Assembly: GCF_007828035.1 (NCBI RefSeq)
Contig: NZ_VITV01000001.1
Location: 310,001 to 374,000 of the forward strand
DNA: 64,000 nt
Direction: 5' to 3'
From: Nitrospirillum amazonense
GTDB taxonomy: Bacteria; Pseudomonadota; Alphaproteobacteria; Azospirillales; Azospirillaceae
Shown here: positions 20,583 through 28,952 of the stretch, piece by piece
How positions within the stretch are numbered: the stretch's first letter is position 1
Layout of the letters: each line of letters starts with the position of its first letter
Program-made: the position numbers and the translations under genes
The notes under the pieces: model-generated
Told to the model about the DNA's origin: nothing
Seen by the model: only the letters and a program-made list of their open reading frames with translations
Databases searched by the model: none

Positions 20583-21539
20583 GTGGTGGTTGGCCCCCTC
20601 GCCCTGGCCGGCCTGCTGGCCGCGACGGCACCGGCGGGTGCCACCTTCTCCATTATCGCCTGCGACCAAGACCGCTGCGGCGTGGCCGTCGCCACCAACA
20701 ACCTGGCGGTGGGGGCCAGCGTGGACTACGCCCAGGCCGGCGTCGGCGCCGTCGTCACACAGTTCGAAACCAACCCGGCCATGGGTCCCAAGGCCCTGGC
20801 CCTGATGGCCGCCGGTCATACCCCAGCCGAGGCCCTCGCCACCCTGTTGCGGGAGGATGGTGACTTCGATGGCGAGGGAATGGAAGCGCGCCAAGTGGCC
20901 TTGGTCGACGCTCAAGGACGCACTGCCGTCTTTACCGGACGCGACGCTATGGCGTCCGCTTACGCTGGTGATAGGCGCGGGCCGGGCTATGCCGTGCAGG
21001 GCAACGGCCTGGCGGGCCCCGCCGTGCTGACGGCCATGGAGGATGCCTACAAGGCCGCGCGGGGTGGGTTGGAGGATAGACTGCTGGCGGCGCTGGAGGC
21101 TGGCCAAGCAGCGGGTGGGCAGAGTATCGGCAAGCTGTCCGCCGCCTTGGTGGCGCGCACGCCCGATGGCTTCCCCCTGGATTTGGACTATCGGGTGGAC
21201 GCCAGCGCCCAGCCCTTGCCCGATCTGCGCGCCCTGGTGGAGCGCCACCATGCCTGGCAGGCGGTGATCCGCGCCGACAGGGCCGCCCGCAAGGGTGACA
21301 CGGCCGCGGCGCGGGCGGCCCTCGCTGAAGCCGCTCAACTGGCCCATGGCTGGGATCGGGTGTGGCGTCGCGCCGCCCGGGTGGCACTGATGCTGGGCGA
21401 TACCGTCGCCGTACGCGATTACTTGGCGCGCATGGCCGCGGCCAATCCGGTTTGGGGCCTGCAAGAGGCCGCCGATCCCGTATACCGGGGACTTGCCTCC
21501 CCGGTTGACGCGGCTAGCGCCCCCAACCCCGCCAGGTGA
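20583..21539 (+). CDS. DUF1028 domain protein (Ntn-hydrolase-like), exported
   Basis: A protein of about 318 residues. After a short signal-like leader (VVVGPLALAGLLAATAPAGA) comes TFSIIACDQDRCGVAVATNN, the hallmark start of DUF1028 proteins, in which Thr is the presumed N-terminal nucleophile of an Ntn-hydrolase fold. Signal cleavage directly before Thr would expose it. The body includes GALVTQ-like and QGNGLAGPAVLTAM segments, and the C-terminal half is Ala-rich helical. No ATG is available in frame near the start, so GTG at 20583 (or 20586) is proposed. Its 3' end overlaps the convergent crotonase gene by 26 bases. The substrate is unknown. Confidence 0.75.
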   Translation: MVVGPLALAGLLAATAPAGATFSIIACDQDRCGVAVATNNLAVGASVDYAQAGVGAVVTQFETNPAMGPKALALMAAGHTPAEALATLLREDGDFDGEGMEARQVALVDAQGRTAVFTGRDAMASAYAGDRRGPGYAVQGNGLAGPAVLTAMEDAYKAARGGLEDRLLAALEAGQAAGGQSIGKLSAALVARTPDGFPLDLDYRVDASAQPLPDLRALVERHHAWQAVIRADRAARKGDTAAARAALAEAAQLAHGWDRVWRRAARVALMLGDTVAVRDYLARMAAANPVWGLQEAADPVYRGLASPVDAASAPNPAR

Positions 21540-22320
21540 AGATGGGCCGGCGCTTGGCCAGGAAGGCCTGGCGCCCCTCTTCGAAATCCACGTTGCGGGC
21601 GGCCTCTTCCAGGAAAGTGGCGGCGCCGGCATCGGTGGTGGCTGTGGCGCCATCCTGGACGGCCTGAATGATGCGCTTGGCCGCCTGTATTGAGAATTGC
21701 GATAGGCCGCACAGGGTCGTTGCATACTCGCGCGCCGCGTTCGCCAGCGCGGCGTCTTCCACCACCCGGTCCACCAGGCCGATGGCCAGCGCCTCCTCCG
21801 CCCGGATCAGCCGGCCACTGAACAAAAGATCTTTGGCGCGGGCGGGCCCGACATGATCGACCAGGCGCCTCGTGTCCTCGAACGGGTAGACGAACCCCAG
21901 CTTGGCCGGGGTGATACCGAAGCGGGCGCCGGCCCCGGCAAAGCGCAGATCGCAATGCAACGCTAAGCCGCAGCCGCCCCCCACGCATAACCCCTGCACC
22001 ATGGCGATGGTGGGCTTCGGGCAGCGCTCCAGCGCCAGGTTGGCGGATCTCACCGCGGCGTTGAAACGGGCAGTGCCCTCCGCCGTGGCGAACAGCTCGG
22101 CGAATTCGGTGATGTCGGCCCCGGCGGAGAACGCGGTACCACCGGCACCGGTCAGTATGACCACCCGTACATCGGCATCGATCCCCAGCCCGTGCATAAG
22201 GCCGGGCAGGGCCAGCCACATCTCCAGCGACAGCGCGTTGTGCTTGTCCGGGCGGTCCACCGTCAGGGTGGCCACGCCCTCCTGCACCGACAGGCTAAAG
22301 CCCGGAACCGCCTCATCCAT
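21514..22320 (-). CDS. Crotonase-fold enoyl-CoA hydratase/isomerase family protein lacking both usual catalytic Glu
   Basis: A protein of about 268 residues with the crotonase fold. RPDKHNALSLEM and GTAFSAGADITEF form the CoA site and first oxyanion-hole strand, and VGGGCGLALHCD the second. The hydratase glutamates are absent: the position of Glu144 (GGGxE) is Gly, and the Glu164 position (normally PE) reads PAK in ITPAKLGFVYP. The protein may therefore be an isomerase, a thioesterase-like enzyme or something else, rather than a hydratase. The ATG at 22320 gives the usual length; a TTG at 22383 would add 21 residues. It follows the unknown gene on the same strand. Confidence 0.82.
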   Translation of the reverse strand: MDEAVPGFSLSVQEGVATLTVDRPDKHNALSLEMWLALPGLMHGLGIDADVRVVILTGAGGTAFSAGADITEFAELFATAEGTARFNAAVRSANLALERCPKPTIAMVQGLCVGGGCGLALHCDLRFAGAGARFGITPAKLGFVYPFEDTRRLVDHVGPARAKDLLFSGRLIRAEEALAIGLVDRVVEDAALANAAREYATTLCGLSQFSIQAAKRIIQAVQDGATATTDAGAATFLEEAARNVDFEEGRQAFLAKRRPIFTWRGWGR

Positions 22321-22387
22321 CCCGTCCACCGGTGTTGCACCAACCGCCGTGGCATAGTGGCCGGGTTCGACCGCCCCCGGCAATGCC

Positions 22388-23236
22388 TTAGCCCCTTAAG
22401 GGACGGAAATAGCGCAAGACGGACTGCAACTCCGTACGCAGGCCGGAATCCTCACGCAACCGCGCCTGCAGTGCATTGTCGCGCTTGGCTAGATAGACCA
22501 CGTGGTCCTTGGGTGGAAGGGAGCGGTAGGAGGGCTTGGCGGCCAGCGTGCCATCATCCTGCACCGTCGACAGAAAAAAAGAAGACCGCATGAATTTGGA
22601 AAACAGTTTGTTCGCCCCCTCCGCCGGCTCCCGCGAAATGATCGAGCATATATAGAATAGTCGAAAGTAATAGTAATTATTATAGATGCGCTGAACGACA
22701 AAGAATTGCTCACTTGGGGCAGAAACCTTTGAGATCAGCTGCTGATCTTTGAATCCTGCATAGAAGTAATTTGACGCCTCGCGAGCGAACAGTAGCGGCT
22801 TCTCCCGTTCCTGGCTGATGCGCTTGCGATAATCGATTAGCGCGCGCCCCACCAGGGTCTGGATCATACGCCGTTCCACATCCAGATCCGGCGGCAAGCC
22901 CATCAAGAATTCCATCGCGGGCAGCAACTGCACGGGGTGCGTGATGGCGACGCGCTTGGCCCGCCCCTTGCCCAGCAGAGAAGCCTGCAGCCACTCGATG
23001 GTGTCATGCGCCTGCCAACGCAGCCGGGTCATCATGGGGATGGTGGACAGGCCGCTGGCCTGCAGAAACAGACGTACCTGATCCCGCCAGGATTTCTGCG
23101 GCAGCGTGAAATATTCCACATCGGTCAGGCGAAGGGGCGAGGCGACGCTTTCCCCCGCCACCGGTTCCGGCCGGTGGTTGAGGCTGCGTCCGAAGATGAC
23201 GCCCTTAGTCTTCCGTTCCCGCTCCGCCAAGCTCAT
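22388..23236 (-). CDS. Hypothetical protein of unknown family
   Basis: A protein of about 282 residues that I do not recognise. It begins MSLAERERKTKG, has a mixed helical body (WRDQVRLFLQASGLSTIPMMTRLRW), a basic stretch around residue 140 (RALIDYRKRISQEREK), and an aromatic-rich segment (YNNYYYFRLFYICSIIS) encoded by DNA more AT-rich than its surroundings. There is no signal peptide and no known catalytic motif. The start at 23236 is chosen over 23344 because the extra 36 residues are Arg-rich and unlikely. It lies upstream of the crotonase gene on the same strand with a 67-base gap. Confidence 0.55.
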   Translation of the reverse strand: MSLAERERKTKGVIFGRSLNHRPEPVAGESVASPLRLTDVEYFTLPQKSWRDQVRLFLQASGLSTIPMMTRLRWQAHDTIEWLQASLLGKGRAKRVAITHPVQLLPAMEFLMGLPPDLDVERRMIQTLVGRALIDYRKRISQEREKPLLFAREASNYFYAGFKDQQLISKVSAPSEQFFVVQRIYNNYYYFRLFYICSIISREPAEGANKLFSKFMRSSFFLSTVQDDGTLAAKPSYRSLPPKDHVVYLAKRDNALQARLREDSGLRTELQSVLRYFRPLRG

Positions 23237-23575
23237 GACAGCAGTCCGCCCGCCCGCACCGCACCTGTCCGCTCTCCGCCTCACCCGTCCGCGACGCTTC
23301 GCGCGGTAATCTTCATGTGCGGGAAAGGTATCATATTTGATCACATTGATTAACTAATAGCGCGCACCACTTTCGCGAGTAGGCATATAAAGTGACATTG
23401 ACCGCCGCCTGTCCGTTCTGTCGCACCCCTAGATAGCGCAGGGTTGCGCGACAGCCTCACGTACCATAGCCAAGTTTGTGTCACAGGCGTAGGCGGCTTT
23501 TCAGGTGGCGCCGCCATTTGCCCTTCCCCCTACCGCCCGTAGATACACAACCTAACCAGGCAAAATCCGCAAGGG
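23237..23575. other. Intergenic region upstream of the ECF sigma operon
   Basis: About 340 bases between divergent genes, AT-rich around 23325-23400. Promoters for both sides should lie here. I found no convincing ECF-type (GGAAC/CGTC) element or terminator. Confidence 0.4.
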
Positions 23576-24367
23576 ATGCCGTCGCCCATGTCCCCGTCCT
23601 TTCCTTCCCTCAGTTCAACTGTCACGGCCACGCCCTCGTCCGGCGGGGAGGGCTACGCCTATGGCCTCTCTGGCGCAAAGGCAGCGATTGGTCTAACTAC
23701 GCGGGTGGGCGGCCTAATGGGGCTGCCCTTCACCCGGGACGGCAAAGGCGACCCTGTGCAGCGGAGCGATGGCCAAAACCTGGCCACCAGCAGTGATGAA
23801 TACCTGGTCGGCCGGGTTGCCCAGGGCGACGCGCAAGCCTTTCGGGTGCTGACGGATCGGCATTTGGACCGGACGGTCACGCTGGCGCGCCGCGTCCTGG
23901 GTGGGGCGGCCGAGGCAGAGGACGTGGCGCAGGAAGCTTTCCTGCGCTTGTGGCAACATGCTGAGCGTTTCCGCCCGGCCGAGGCCCGCTTTTCCACGTG
24001 GTTTTACCGAATCACCGTAAACCTGTGCCTAGATCGCAGACGCCGGCCAGTGCACGACACGCTCGAAAACGTGCCTGAACCGGTGGATCCATCCCTTGAC
24101 GCCGTCGCCCTGGTGGAACGCTCGGAACTCGGGCGGTTGGTGGCGCGGGCAGTTGATGATCTGCCCGAACGGCAACGGGCGGCCATTTCCTTGTGCTATG
24201 ATGCGGGCCTGAGCAACGCGGAGGCCGCGGCCGCCATGGAAGTAAGCGTCGGCGCGCTTGAAACCCTGCTGGTTCGGGCCCGGCGCGCCTTGCGGGCGAC
24301 GTTGGCGCCCCTGGCGCCATCCGATGCCCAAGACGGTCGACGCTCACGGACGGGAGGGCCGCGATGA
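23576..24367 (+). CDS. ECF-type RNA polymerase sigma factor (sigma-70 family, RpoE-like)
   Basis: The ECF core runs from about residue 75 to the end. Region sigma2 contains AEDVAQEAFLRLWQHAERFRP and STWFYRITVNLCLDRRRR; region sigma4 contains LPERQRAAISLCYDAGLSNAEAAAAMEVSVGALETLLVRARRAL. The 5' portion of about 70 residues is Ser/Gly-rich and unlike ECF proteins, so the true start may be further in (for example the ATG at 23717). The start at 23576 has AAGGG directly adjacent, which is poorly spaced. The stop overlaps the next gene by 4 bases (ATGA), forming an operon with a membrane protein and a periplasmic sensor-like protein that likely control it. Confidence 0.87.
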   Translation: MPSPMSPSFPSLSSTVTATPSSGGEGYAYGLSGAKAAIGLTTRVGGLMGLPFTRDGKGDPVQRSDGQNLATSSDEYLVGRVAQGDAQAFRVLTDRHLDRTVTLARRVLGGAAEAEDVAQEAFLRLWQHAERFRPAEARFSTWFYRITVNLCLDRRRRPVHDTLENVPEPVDPSLDAVALVERSELGRLVARAVDDLPERQRAAISLCYDAGLSNAEAAAAMEVSVGALETLLVRARRALRATLAPLAPSDAQDGRRSRTGGPR

Positions 24368-24885
24368 TGGACGGGATGATGACGATCGCGGAATTCGAGG
24401 ATCTGGTGGATCTGCACGGCCCGGACCCAGAGTTGTGGCCGGTGGCGGACCGCCCCCGGGCAGCTGGTCTGCTAGCCCAATCGGATGCGGCGCGGGTCGT
24501 GCTGACCCAGGCTGGCTTGACCGAACAGGCGCTGACGGCTATGCCCCTTGACCGGGCCAGCGCCGAACTACGCCGCGCCATTTTGGCCATCCCCAACGCC
24601 GCGACCGGGGGGCGAGCCGCCACGCGCATCACTGACCGTAGGTTGCCTACCCCGCGAACGGGACTGCCCGGCCGAGCCCCAGCCTTCGCCGGCGGGAGCC
24701 GCGCGGTCTGGGCGGGCGGTATTCCCGCTGCCCTGGTATCTGGACTGGCGGCGGCCGTGGTCGGCATCGTATTGGGGGTACATGGCGTTTCTCCCCTGGC
24801 TCTGCCCTCCAATGACTCGCGAACCTCCGCGACGACCGAATACATGAAGGCTATGACTGAAATCGACACGGAGATTGGACAGTGA
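24364..24885 (+). CDS. Putative anti-sigma factor (single-pass membrane protein)
   Basis: A 173-residue protein overlapping the sigma gene by 4 bases. The cytoplasmic N-terminal part (about 1-115) begins MMTIAEFEDLVDLHGPDPELWPVADR, and one membrane segment lies near residues 120-142 (GIPAALVSGLAAAVVGIVLGV). A short periplasmic tail follows. Position, topology and coupling to an ECF sigma factor indicate an anti-sigma role. I do not see a zinc-binding HxxxCxxC motif, so it would belong to a non-zinc class. This function is inferred from context. Confidence 0.65.
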   Translation: MMDGMMTIAEFEDLVDLHGPDPELWPVADRPRAAGLLAQSDAARVVLTQAGLTEQALTAMPLDRASAELRRAILAIPNAATGGRAATRITDRRLPTPRTGLPGRAPAFAGGSRAVWAGGIPAALVSGLAAAVVGIVLGVHGVSPLALPSNDSRTSATTEYMKAMTEIDTEIGQ

Positions 24886-25394
24886 CCGAGGGGCGTGCGC
24901 ATTCCGACCCGGGCACTTCCCCTGGGAGCCCCACGTTGTCCAAGCTGGTGATCGTCCTGCTGGCCATTTCCGTCTCGATCAATCTGCTGGTCGCGGGCAT
25001 GGTCGTGGGTCAGCGCCTGGATGGCGTCCGCCCGCCGGGCCGGGTGAATGTTGCCCGTGGTGACGCCAACCCCAATAACAACACCCGCCCAGGCCCCTAT
25101 GACCTGTTCGTGAAGAACGCGCCGGAGCAAGTGCTGCCGTTCCTGAAGGATGCCATCACGGCTCACCAGGATCTGTCGCAGATCCAACTGCAACAACTGC
25201 GGGATGCCCGCCGCGAGGCGGTGCAGCAGTTGAAAGCGCAACCCTTCGACGCCGCGGCCGCCAATGCGGCCTTCGCCCGGGTGCGCGGCTTGATTGCAGA
25301 AATTCAGCAGAATGTGCACGAGACCGCACTGGGCGCTTATGCCCGCGCCTACGGCCAAACGCCACCTTCCGCCAACCCCGACAAGCCGCAGTAA
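24882..25394 (+). CDS. Periplasmic sensor-like protein (CnrX/ZraP/Spy-type helical domain), membrane-anchored
   Basis: A 170-residue protein with an N-terminal membrane anchor (about residues 20-43) and a periplasmic four-helix-type domain. Its LQQLRDARREAVQQLKAQPFDAAAANAAFARVRG pattern (given in part) resembles the periplasmic heavy-metal-sensor/CpxP-Spy families, which control anti-sigma factors or act as chaperones. It starts with GTG and overlaps the anti-sigma gene by 4 bases, completing a three-gene sigma, anti-sigma, sensor operon like cnrYXH in logic. No His or Cys metal cluster is visible, so the signal may not be a metal. Confidence 0.7.
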   Translation: MTEGRAHSDPGTSPGSPTLSKLVIVLLAISVSINLLVAGMVVGQRLDGVRPPGRVNVARGDANPNNNTRPGPYDLFVKNAPEQVLPFLKDAITAHQDLSQIQLQQLRDARREAVQQLKAQPFDAAAANAAFARVRGLIAEIQQNVHETALGAYARAYGQTPPSANPDKPQ

Positions 25395-25428
25395 GGGCGC
25401 GCGGTTCCACGTACACCTACAACGCGGC

Positions 25429-25459
25429 TTGCCCAAGCCCACGGGCCATCGTCTATGAT
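25429..25459 (+). promoter_or_regulatory. Possible sigma-70 promoter of pncB
   Basis: TTGCCC and TATGAT are separated by 19 bases, 41 bases upstream of the pncB start. The spacing is longer than ideal, so this is a weak call. Confidence 0.3.
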
Positions 25460-25499
25460 CCTCCAGCGCATGTCCTGAGGACGACGGAAGGATGGCCAC

Positions 25500-26690
25500 A
25501 TGGCCGAGGATAATAAGCAAGTGATGGCGCCCAGCGCCGGCATCTCAACGCCCCCCGGAGAGACCGCTCAGGCCTGGCCTCCGGCAGACGTTGTCGGTCA
25601 ATGGACCGACGTCTATTTCAAGCGCACCCGTACCATCGTGGAACGGCACGGCGACGTTCCCGTCACCTACGCCGTTTTCATGCGGCGGCCCGTGGTGTTC
25701 GCCCCCAGGCTAGCGCTGGACTGGCTTAAATCGGTGGCGGCGGCCCGGGGCTTCACGCCGGAAATCGAGGTCCGCTACCACGAGGGACAGTGGGTGGGTG
25801 CTGGCGAACCCATGATGTGGATCACGGGGCCCTTCTCACAGCTCGCGGAGCTGGAGACCTTATTCCTGATGAAGCTGGGGCCCGCTTGTGTGGCTGCTCA
25901 TAACGCCTTCGTAATGAGCGCGGGCCTCCCCAAATCCGCCTTCCTGGCCATGGACGCCCGCCATTGCGCCGGTACTGAAATGGCCGACCTGATGGCCTAT
26001 GCCGCCAGCGTCGGCTCCCAACGGGCCAAGCGCAAGGTCGGCGCCATTGGCTTCATCGGCAACGCCACAGATGCCACCGCCCACTATTTCGGCCAAACCC
26101 ACGGCTTCGGCACCATGCCGCACGCTCTGATCGGCTACGCCGGCTCCACCGTCAAGGCGGCCGAGCTTTACCACGATACCTTCCCCGGCGAAGCGATGAC
26201 CGTGCTGGTGGATTATTTCGGCCGTGAGGTCAGCGACACCCTCGCGGTATGCCGGCGCTTCCCTGAGCTGGCCGCCGCAGGCAGCCTGTCGGTACGCCTG
26301 GACACACCCGGCGGACGCTTCGTCGAGGGTTTGGATCCTCCGCAAAGCTATGCGGTGTTGGAGCGCCGCGCGCCGGACAGCATCCGGGGATACCGCGATG
26401 AAACCGAGCTGCGCTATCTGATTGGCGCCGGCGTTTCCGCCGCAGGTCTGCACTGGGTACGTGAGAACCTGGACCAAGCGGGTTTCACCAAGGTGCGCAT
26501 CGTCGCCTCAAGCGGTTTCAGCCCCGCCAAGTGCCGGGTCATGGCCGATGCCCAGGCGCCCATCGACGTGGTGGGCACCGGCAGCTTCCTGCCCGAACAT
26601 TGGGGGGAAACCTATGCCACGGCCGACATTGTCGCCTATGATGGCGTGGCCCGCGTGAAGATGGGACGCGAGTTCTTACTGAAACGCTAA
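25500..26690 (+). CDS. pncB: Nicotinate phosphoribosyltransferase
   Basis: A 396-residue enzyme of the NAD salvage pathway that joins nicotinate to PRPP (with ATP) to make nicotinate mononucleotide. Recognisable family segments are FLMKLGPACVAAHNAF, the FGQTHGFGTMPHALIGYAG active-site region, VLVDYFGREVSDT and the phosphate-binding VASSGFSPAKC. The length is normal. GGAAGG lies 8 bases before the ATG. A strong inverted repeat follows, and then the prophage begins, so pncB is the last chromosomal gene before the element. Confidence 0.93.
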   Translation: MAEDNKQVMAPSAGISTPPGETAQAWPPADVVGQWTDVYFKRTRTIVERHGDVPVTYAVFMRRPVVFAPRLALDWLKSVAAARGFTPEIEVRYHEGQWVGAGEPMMWITGPFSQLAELETLFLMKLGPACVAAHNAFVMSAGLPKSAFLAMDARHCAGTEMADLMAYAASVGSQRAKRKVGAIGFIGNATDATAHYFGQTHGFGTMPHALIGYAGSTVKAAELYHDTFPGEAMTVLVDYFGREVSDTLAVCRRFPELAAAGSLSVRLDTPGGRFVEGLDPPQSYAVLERRAPDSIRGYRDETELRYLIGAGVSAAGLHWVRENLDQAGFTKVRIVASSGFSPAKCRVMADAQAPIDVVGTGSFLPEHWGETYATADIVAYDGVARVKMGREFLLKR

Positions 26691-26707
26691 TTCCCAAAGC
26701 AGGAAAG

Positions 26708-26749
26708 CCCCAGGCGGCCTTTCCGCCATTCGGGAAAGGCCGCCTGGGG
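26708..26749. terminator. Strong inverted repeat between pncB and the prophage lysis end
   Basis: CCCCAGGCGGCCTTTCC, a 7-base loop, then GGAAAGGCCGCCTGGGG form a 17-bp perfect stem. There is no T-run on the plus strand, so it may be a bidirectional terminator serving both pncB and the phage late operon. Confidence 0.65.
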
Positions 26750-26774
26750 GCGTTCGCGACATGATGCGGGGACG

Positions 26775-27194
26775 TTACTTAACGCCTTTGACTTTTTCCA
26801 AGGTGCGCAGGCCGCCAAGGCCAAGCATACCGAGCAAAATTGTTGTCAACTGATCATCAAGCTTGGGGGGCTGGATCACGGCATGGCCAGCGACCAACCC
26901 GGCCACCCAGACGAGCAGCGGCATGGCGATGTACTGATAGGCCAGCGCGGTGCCACACACCCAACCGATGAAAGGACGCCACCCCGCAACGAAGACGCTG
27001 TTGTTGCCAGCTTCGGCACGATTGACGTCCAACTGGGCCAGATCCAATTGCTGGATCCGATCGGCGGCCTCTTTGTAAGCGGCGGCCTCGGCTTGTGCAC
27101 GGGCGGCCGGGTCCGGAATGAAGTCCAGTAGCTTGGTCACAACCGGACCGATCACGCCTGTGGCCGGTGATAGGATGTCCTGTAAAATACCCAT
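26775..27194 (-). CDS. Holin (3-TM GTA-type family)
   Basis: A 139-residue protein. The amphipathic N-terminal half (LLDFIPDPAARAQAEAAAYKEAADRI) leads to the conserved NSVFVAGWRPFIGWVC signature and at least two strong membrane segments, as in the phage/GTA holin family with GWRPFIGW. Holins form membrane lesions that release the endolysin at the end of the lytic cycle. The ATG at 27194 has GGAG 8 bases upstream. It is the last gene of the late operon, 23 bases after the lysozyme. Confidence 0.87.
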   Translation of the reverse strand: MGILQDILSPATGVIGPVVTKLLDFIPDPAARAQAEAAAYKEAADRIQQLDLAQLDVNRAEAGNNSVFVAGWRPFIGWVCGTALAYQYIAMPLLVWVAGLVAGHAVIQPPKLDDQLTTILLGMLGLGGLRTLEKVKGVK

Positions 27195-27217
27195 TGGCGA
27201 AACTCCCGTGACGTAAC

Positions 27218-27634
27218 TCAGCCGGCCTTGAGCAGCGCCGCGATACGGTTGGCCCTGGCGCCGACTTGGCTGGCCCAACGAGAGGCGAGGGCGGATTCCG
27301 CCGCCGCGTCGAACCGACCTGCCTGGAGATGGCCCAGGGTGATGTGAAAAGTAAGTAAGGTTGGAACGCCCATGTTGAACGCCATATTGGCCAGGGCGCG
27401 CTGCCGCGCCTCGGAAAGGGTGCGCCACCAGGGTAAAGCGTGGTCTAGTTCCGCTATAACGCGGGCTATGTCGTTTGCCAGCAGGGCATCGACTTCACCG
27501 CCCGACAAGCCGACATCGCTCAGGTTGCGGCCGACACCAATAGTCAGCTTTCCAACGGTGTCAGTGTAAGGTTTGAGGCGAACACCTTCGTCACGGCGCA
27601 GGTCGGCAGCCAGCGCCATCGAATCCAAAGTCAT
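27218..27634 (-). CDS. Endolysin, T4-type lysozyme (GH24)
   Basis: A 138-residue muramidase. The catalytic triad of T4 lysozyme is recognisable as Glu16, Asp25 and Thr31 in RRDEGVRLKPYTDTVGKLT, followed by IGVGRNL. The C-terminal part has the family-typical RALANMAFNMG and RWASQVGARANRIAALL. There is no signal peptide, so export would depend on the neighbouring holin. The ATG at 27634 is preferred because AGGAT lies 6-8 bases upstream. It cleaves the peptidoglycan glycan strands at lysis. Confidence 0.92.
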   Translation of the reverse strand: MTLDSMALAADLRRDEGVRLKPYTDTVGKLTIGVGRNLSDVGLSGGEVDALLANDIARVIAELDHALPWWRTLSEARQRALANMAFNMGVPTLLTFHITLGHLQAGRFDAAAESALASRWASQVGARANRIAALLKAG

Positions 27635-27680
27635 CGATGTCATCCTATCGTTTGGATGTTTGAAAGGGCATAACCTCGCG

Positions 27681-28076
27681 TCAGACCACCCCTTGCGCAA
27701 ATTGGTTGGCGGCCAAGCGGTGCAAGTCGTCGATGCGCTCGTGTGCGCGGGTCAGGTTCTGGCTTTGCCTGTCCAGCTTGGTGCCCAAGGCCTCAATCTG
27801 GGTGGCCAGCGCCGCCAGTTGGACAACGACAGCTTTCATTTCGCCCTGAGCCGCAGCGAAGGCCTGTCGTCCCTGCTTGTCATTGGCAATATCACGCTCC
27901 GCCCGTTCCAGACGGCTTGCCAAGACCGCTACCCGTTCCGCCAAGCCAACGTCCTCGTCATCTTCGGCCCGCCGGCGGCGGGAGCTACGATGCGCCAGGG
28001 CGGAAACGGCGATGGCCAATGTAGAGCCCAGGGTGGCGCTGATCGCCAGGGGGGTTTCTCCTGCCACGATGTCCAT
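27681..28076 (-). CDS. Membrane-anchored coiled-coil protein of the lysis module (possible i-spanin)
   Basis: A 131-residue protein with one N-terminal membrane segment (LAISATLGSTLAIAVSALA, about residues 9-27), a basic flank (RSSRRRR) and a long coiled coil (AVLASRLERAERDI, QLAALATQIEALGTKL). It lies directly before lysozyme and holin. This shape and position fit an inner-membrane spanin subunit (Rz-like) or a DUF2730-type phage protein. No lipoprotein partner overlaps it. AAGGA lies 11 bases upstream of the ATG. Confidence 0.6.
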   Translation of the reverse strand: MDIVAGETPLAISATLGSTLAIAVSALAHRSSRRRRAEDDEDVGLAERVAVLASRLERAERDIANDKQGRQAFAAAQGEMKAVVVQLAALATQIEALGTKLDRQSQNLTRAHERIDDLHRLAANQFAQGVV

Positions 28077-28143
28077 GTGTTCACCGATCCTTGTCAGAAT
28101 AAAAACGCCAAAGGCAGGCAGACAGCGGATGGATAACCAATTC

Positions 28144-28938
28144 TCAAGCCCGGCGCTCACCCGCCAGGATGGCCTTCGCCCGCTCGGATGAGAGCAGCCC
28201 CGCCATCTGAAACACCTGGAGCGCGGCCGCGGTGGCCGGATTGTCGAGATCAACTGTATTGGCGCCCAGCGCCGCCTGCCGCGTGGCCCGCACCTCGGGA
28301 TCGCTGCTGGTGGAGATAGCCAGCCACTCGGCCGGGGTCAGCAGATAGGCGATGGCGTCCCGGGGCGTCATGACCCGGGGCCAACGGACCAGCATCAGAG
28401 CGCGACAGGCGGTGGCTTCCTCCGCCGTAAGGGGCCGAACGTCGGACCAGGCGCCGGCAACCAGGTCAACCGTTTCGGTGGCGGGGTCGAAGGTGGGGAG
28501 CGGCGGCGGCACCAGCTCGAACGGCGCCTCGGCCAGCAAGCCGGTGGCGGGGTCCGTCTCCAGCGCATCGTCCCGCGTGCGGATCAGGTGCAGCAGCTCG
28601 GCCGGGGCGTTGGCCAGCAGCGCGCCGGCGGCAGCCCAGGCGGCATGGGCCGGGTTGGGCTGATCGCCGACGTGGGCGCCAGCGTCGTCGAACAACGGCA
28701 CGGTGGCGTCCGGCTCCGGCCGGCTGGCCAGCAGAACCGCATCGTCATAGGCGTCAACTTGTGCTTGGAGGGCGCGGATGGCGCGGTTGATGGCCAGCTG
28801 GCCGGCGATGTCCGCCAGCGACGCGGTGGCGACGTCGGCCGGATGGTCGGCACAGCGCGGCCGGCCGTCCACCAGGCTCCAGCGGTAGACCAGGCTGTCG
28901 CCCTTGTAGGCGTCGATCATGTCGGTGGCACGGATCAT
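28144..28938 (-). CDS. Phage protein associated with the tail fibre genes
   Basis: A 264-residue protein starting MIRATDMIDAYKGDSLVYRW, with AAGGAGGG 7 bases before the ATG. It is Ala/Asp-rich with helical segments such as LAINRAIRALQAQVDAYDDAV and a C-terminal LQVFQMAGLLSSERAKAILAG. I do not recognise a domain. It follows the large fibre gene by 14 bases and is probably a fibre chaperone or accessory, which is position-based inference. Confidence 0.65.
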   Translation of the reverse strand: MIRATDMIDAYKGDSLVYRWSLVDGRPRCADHPADVATASLADIAGQLAINRAIRALQAQVDAYDDAVLLASRPEPDATVPLFDDAGAHVGDQPNPAHAAWAAAGALLANAPAELLHLIRTRDDALETDPATGLLAEAPFELVPPPLPTFDPATETVDLVAGAWSDVRPLTAEEATACRALMLVRWPRVMTPRDAIAYLLTPAEWLAISTSSDPEVRATRQAALGANTVDLDNPATAAALQVFQMAGLLSSERAKAILAGERRA

Positions 28939-28952
28939 CGTGGCGCCCTCCT

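Noticed and set aside
26690-26775. Attachment site (attL) next to pncB
   Set aside because: No tRNA or core repeat could be recognised, and the right end of the prophage is outside the window.
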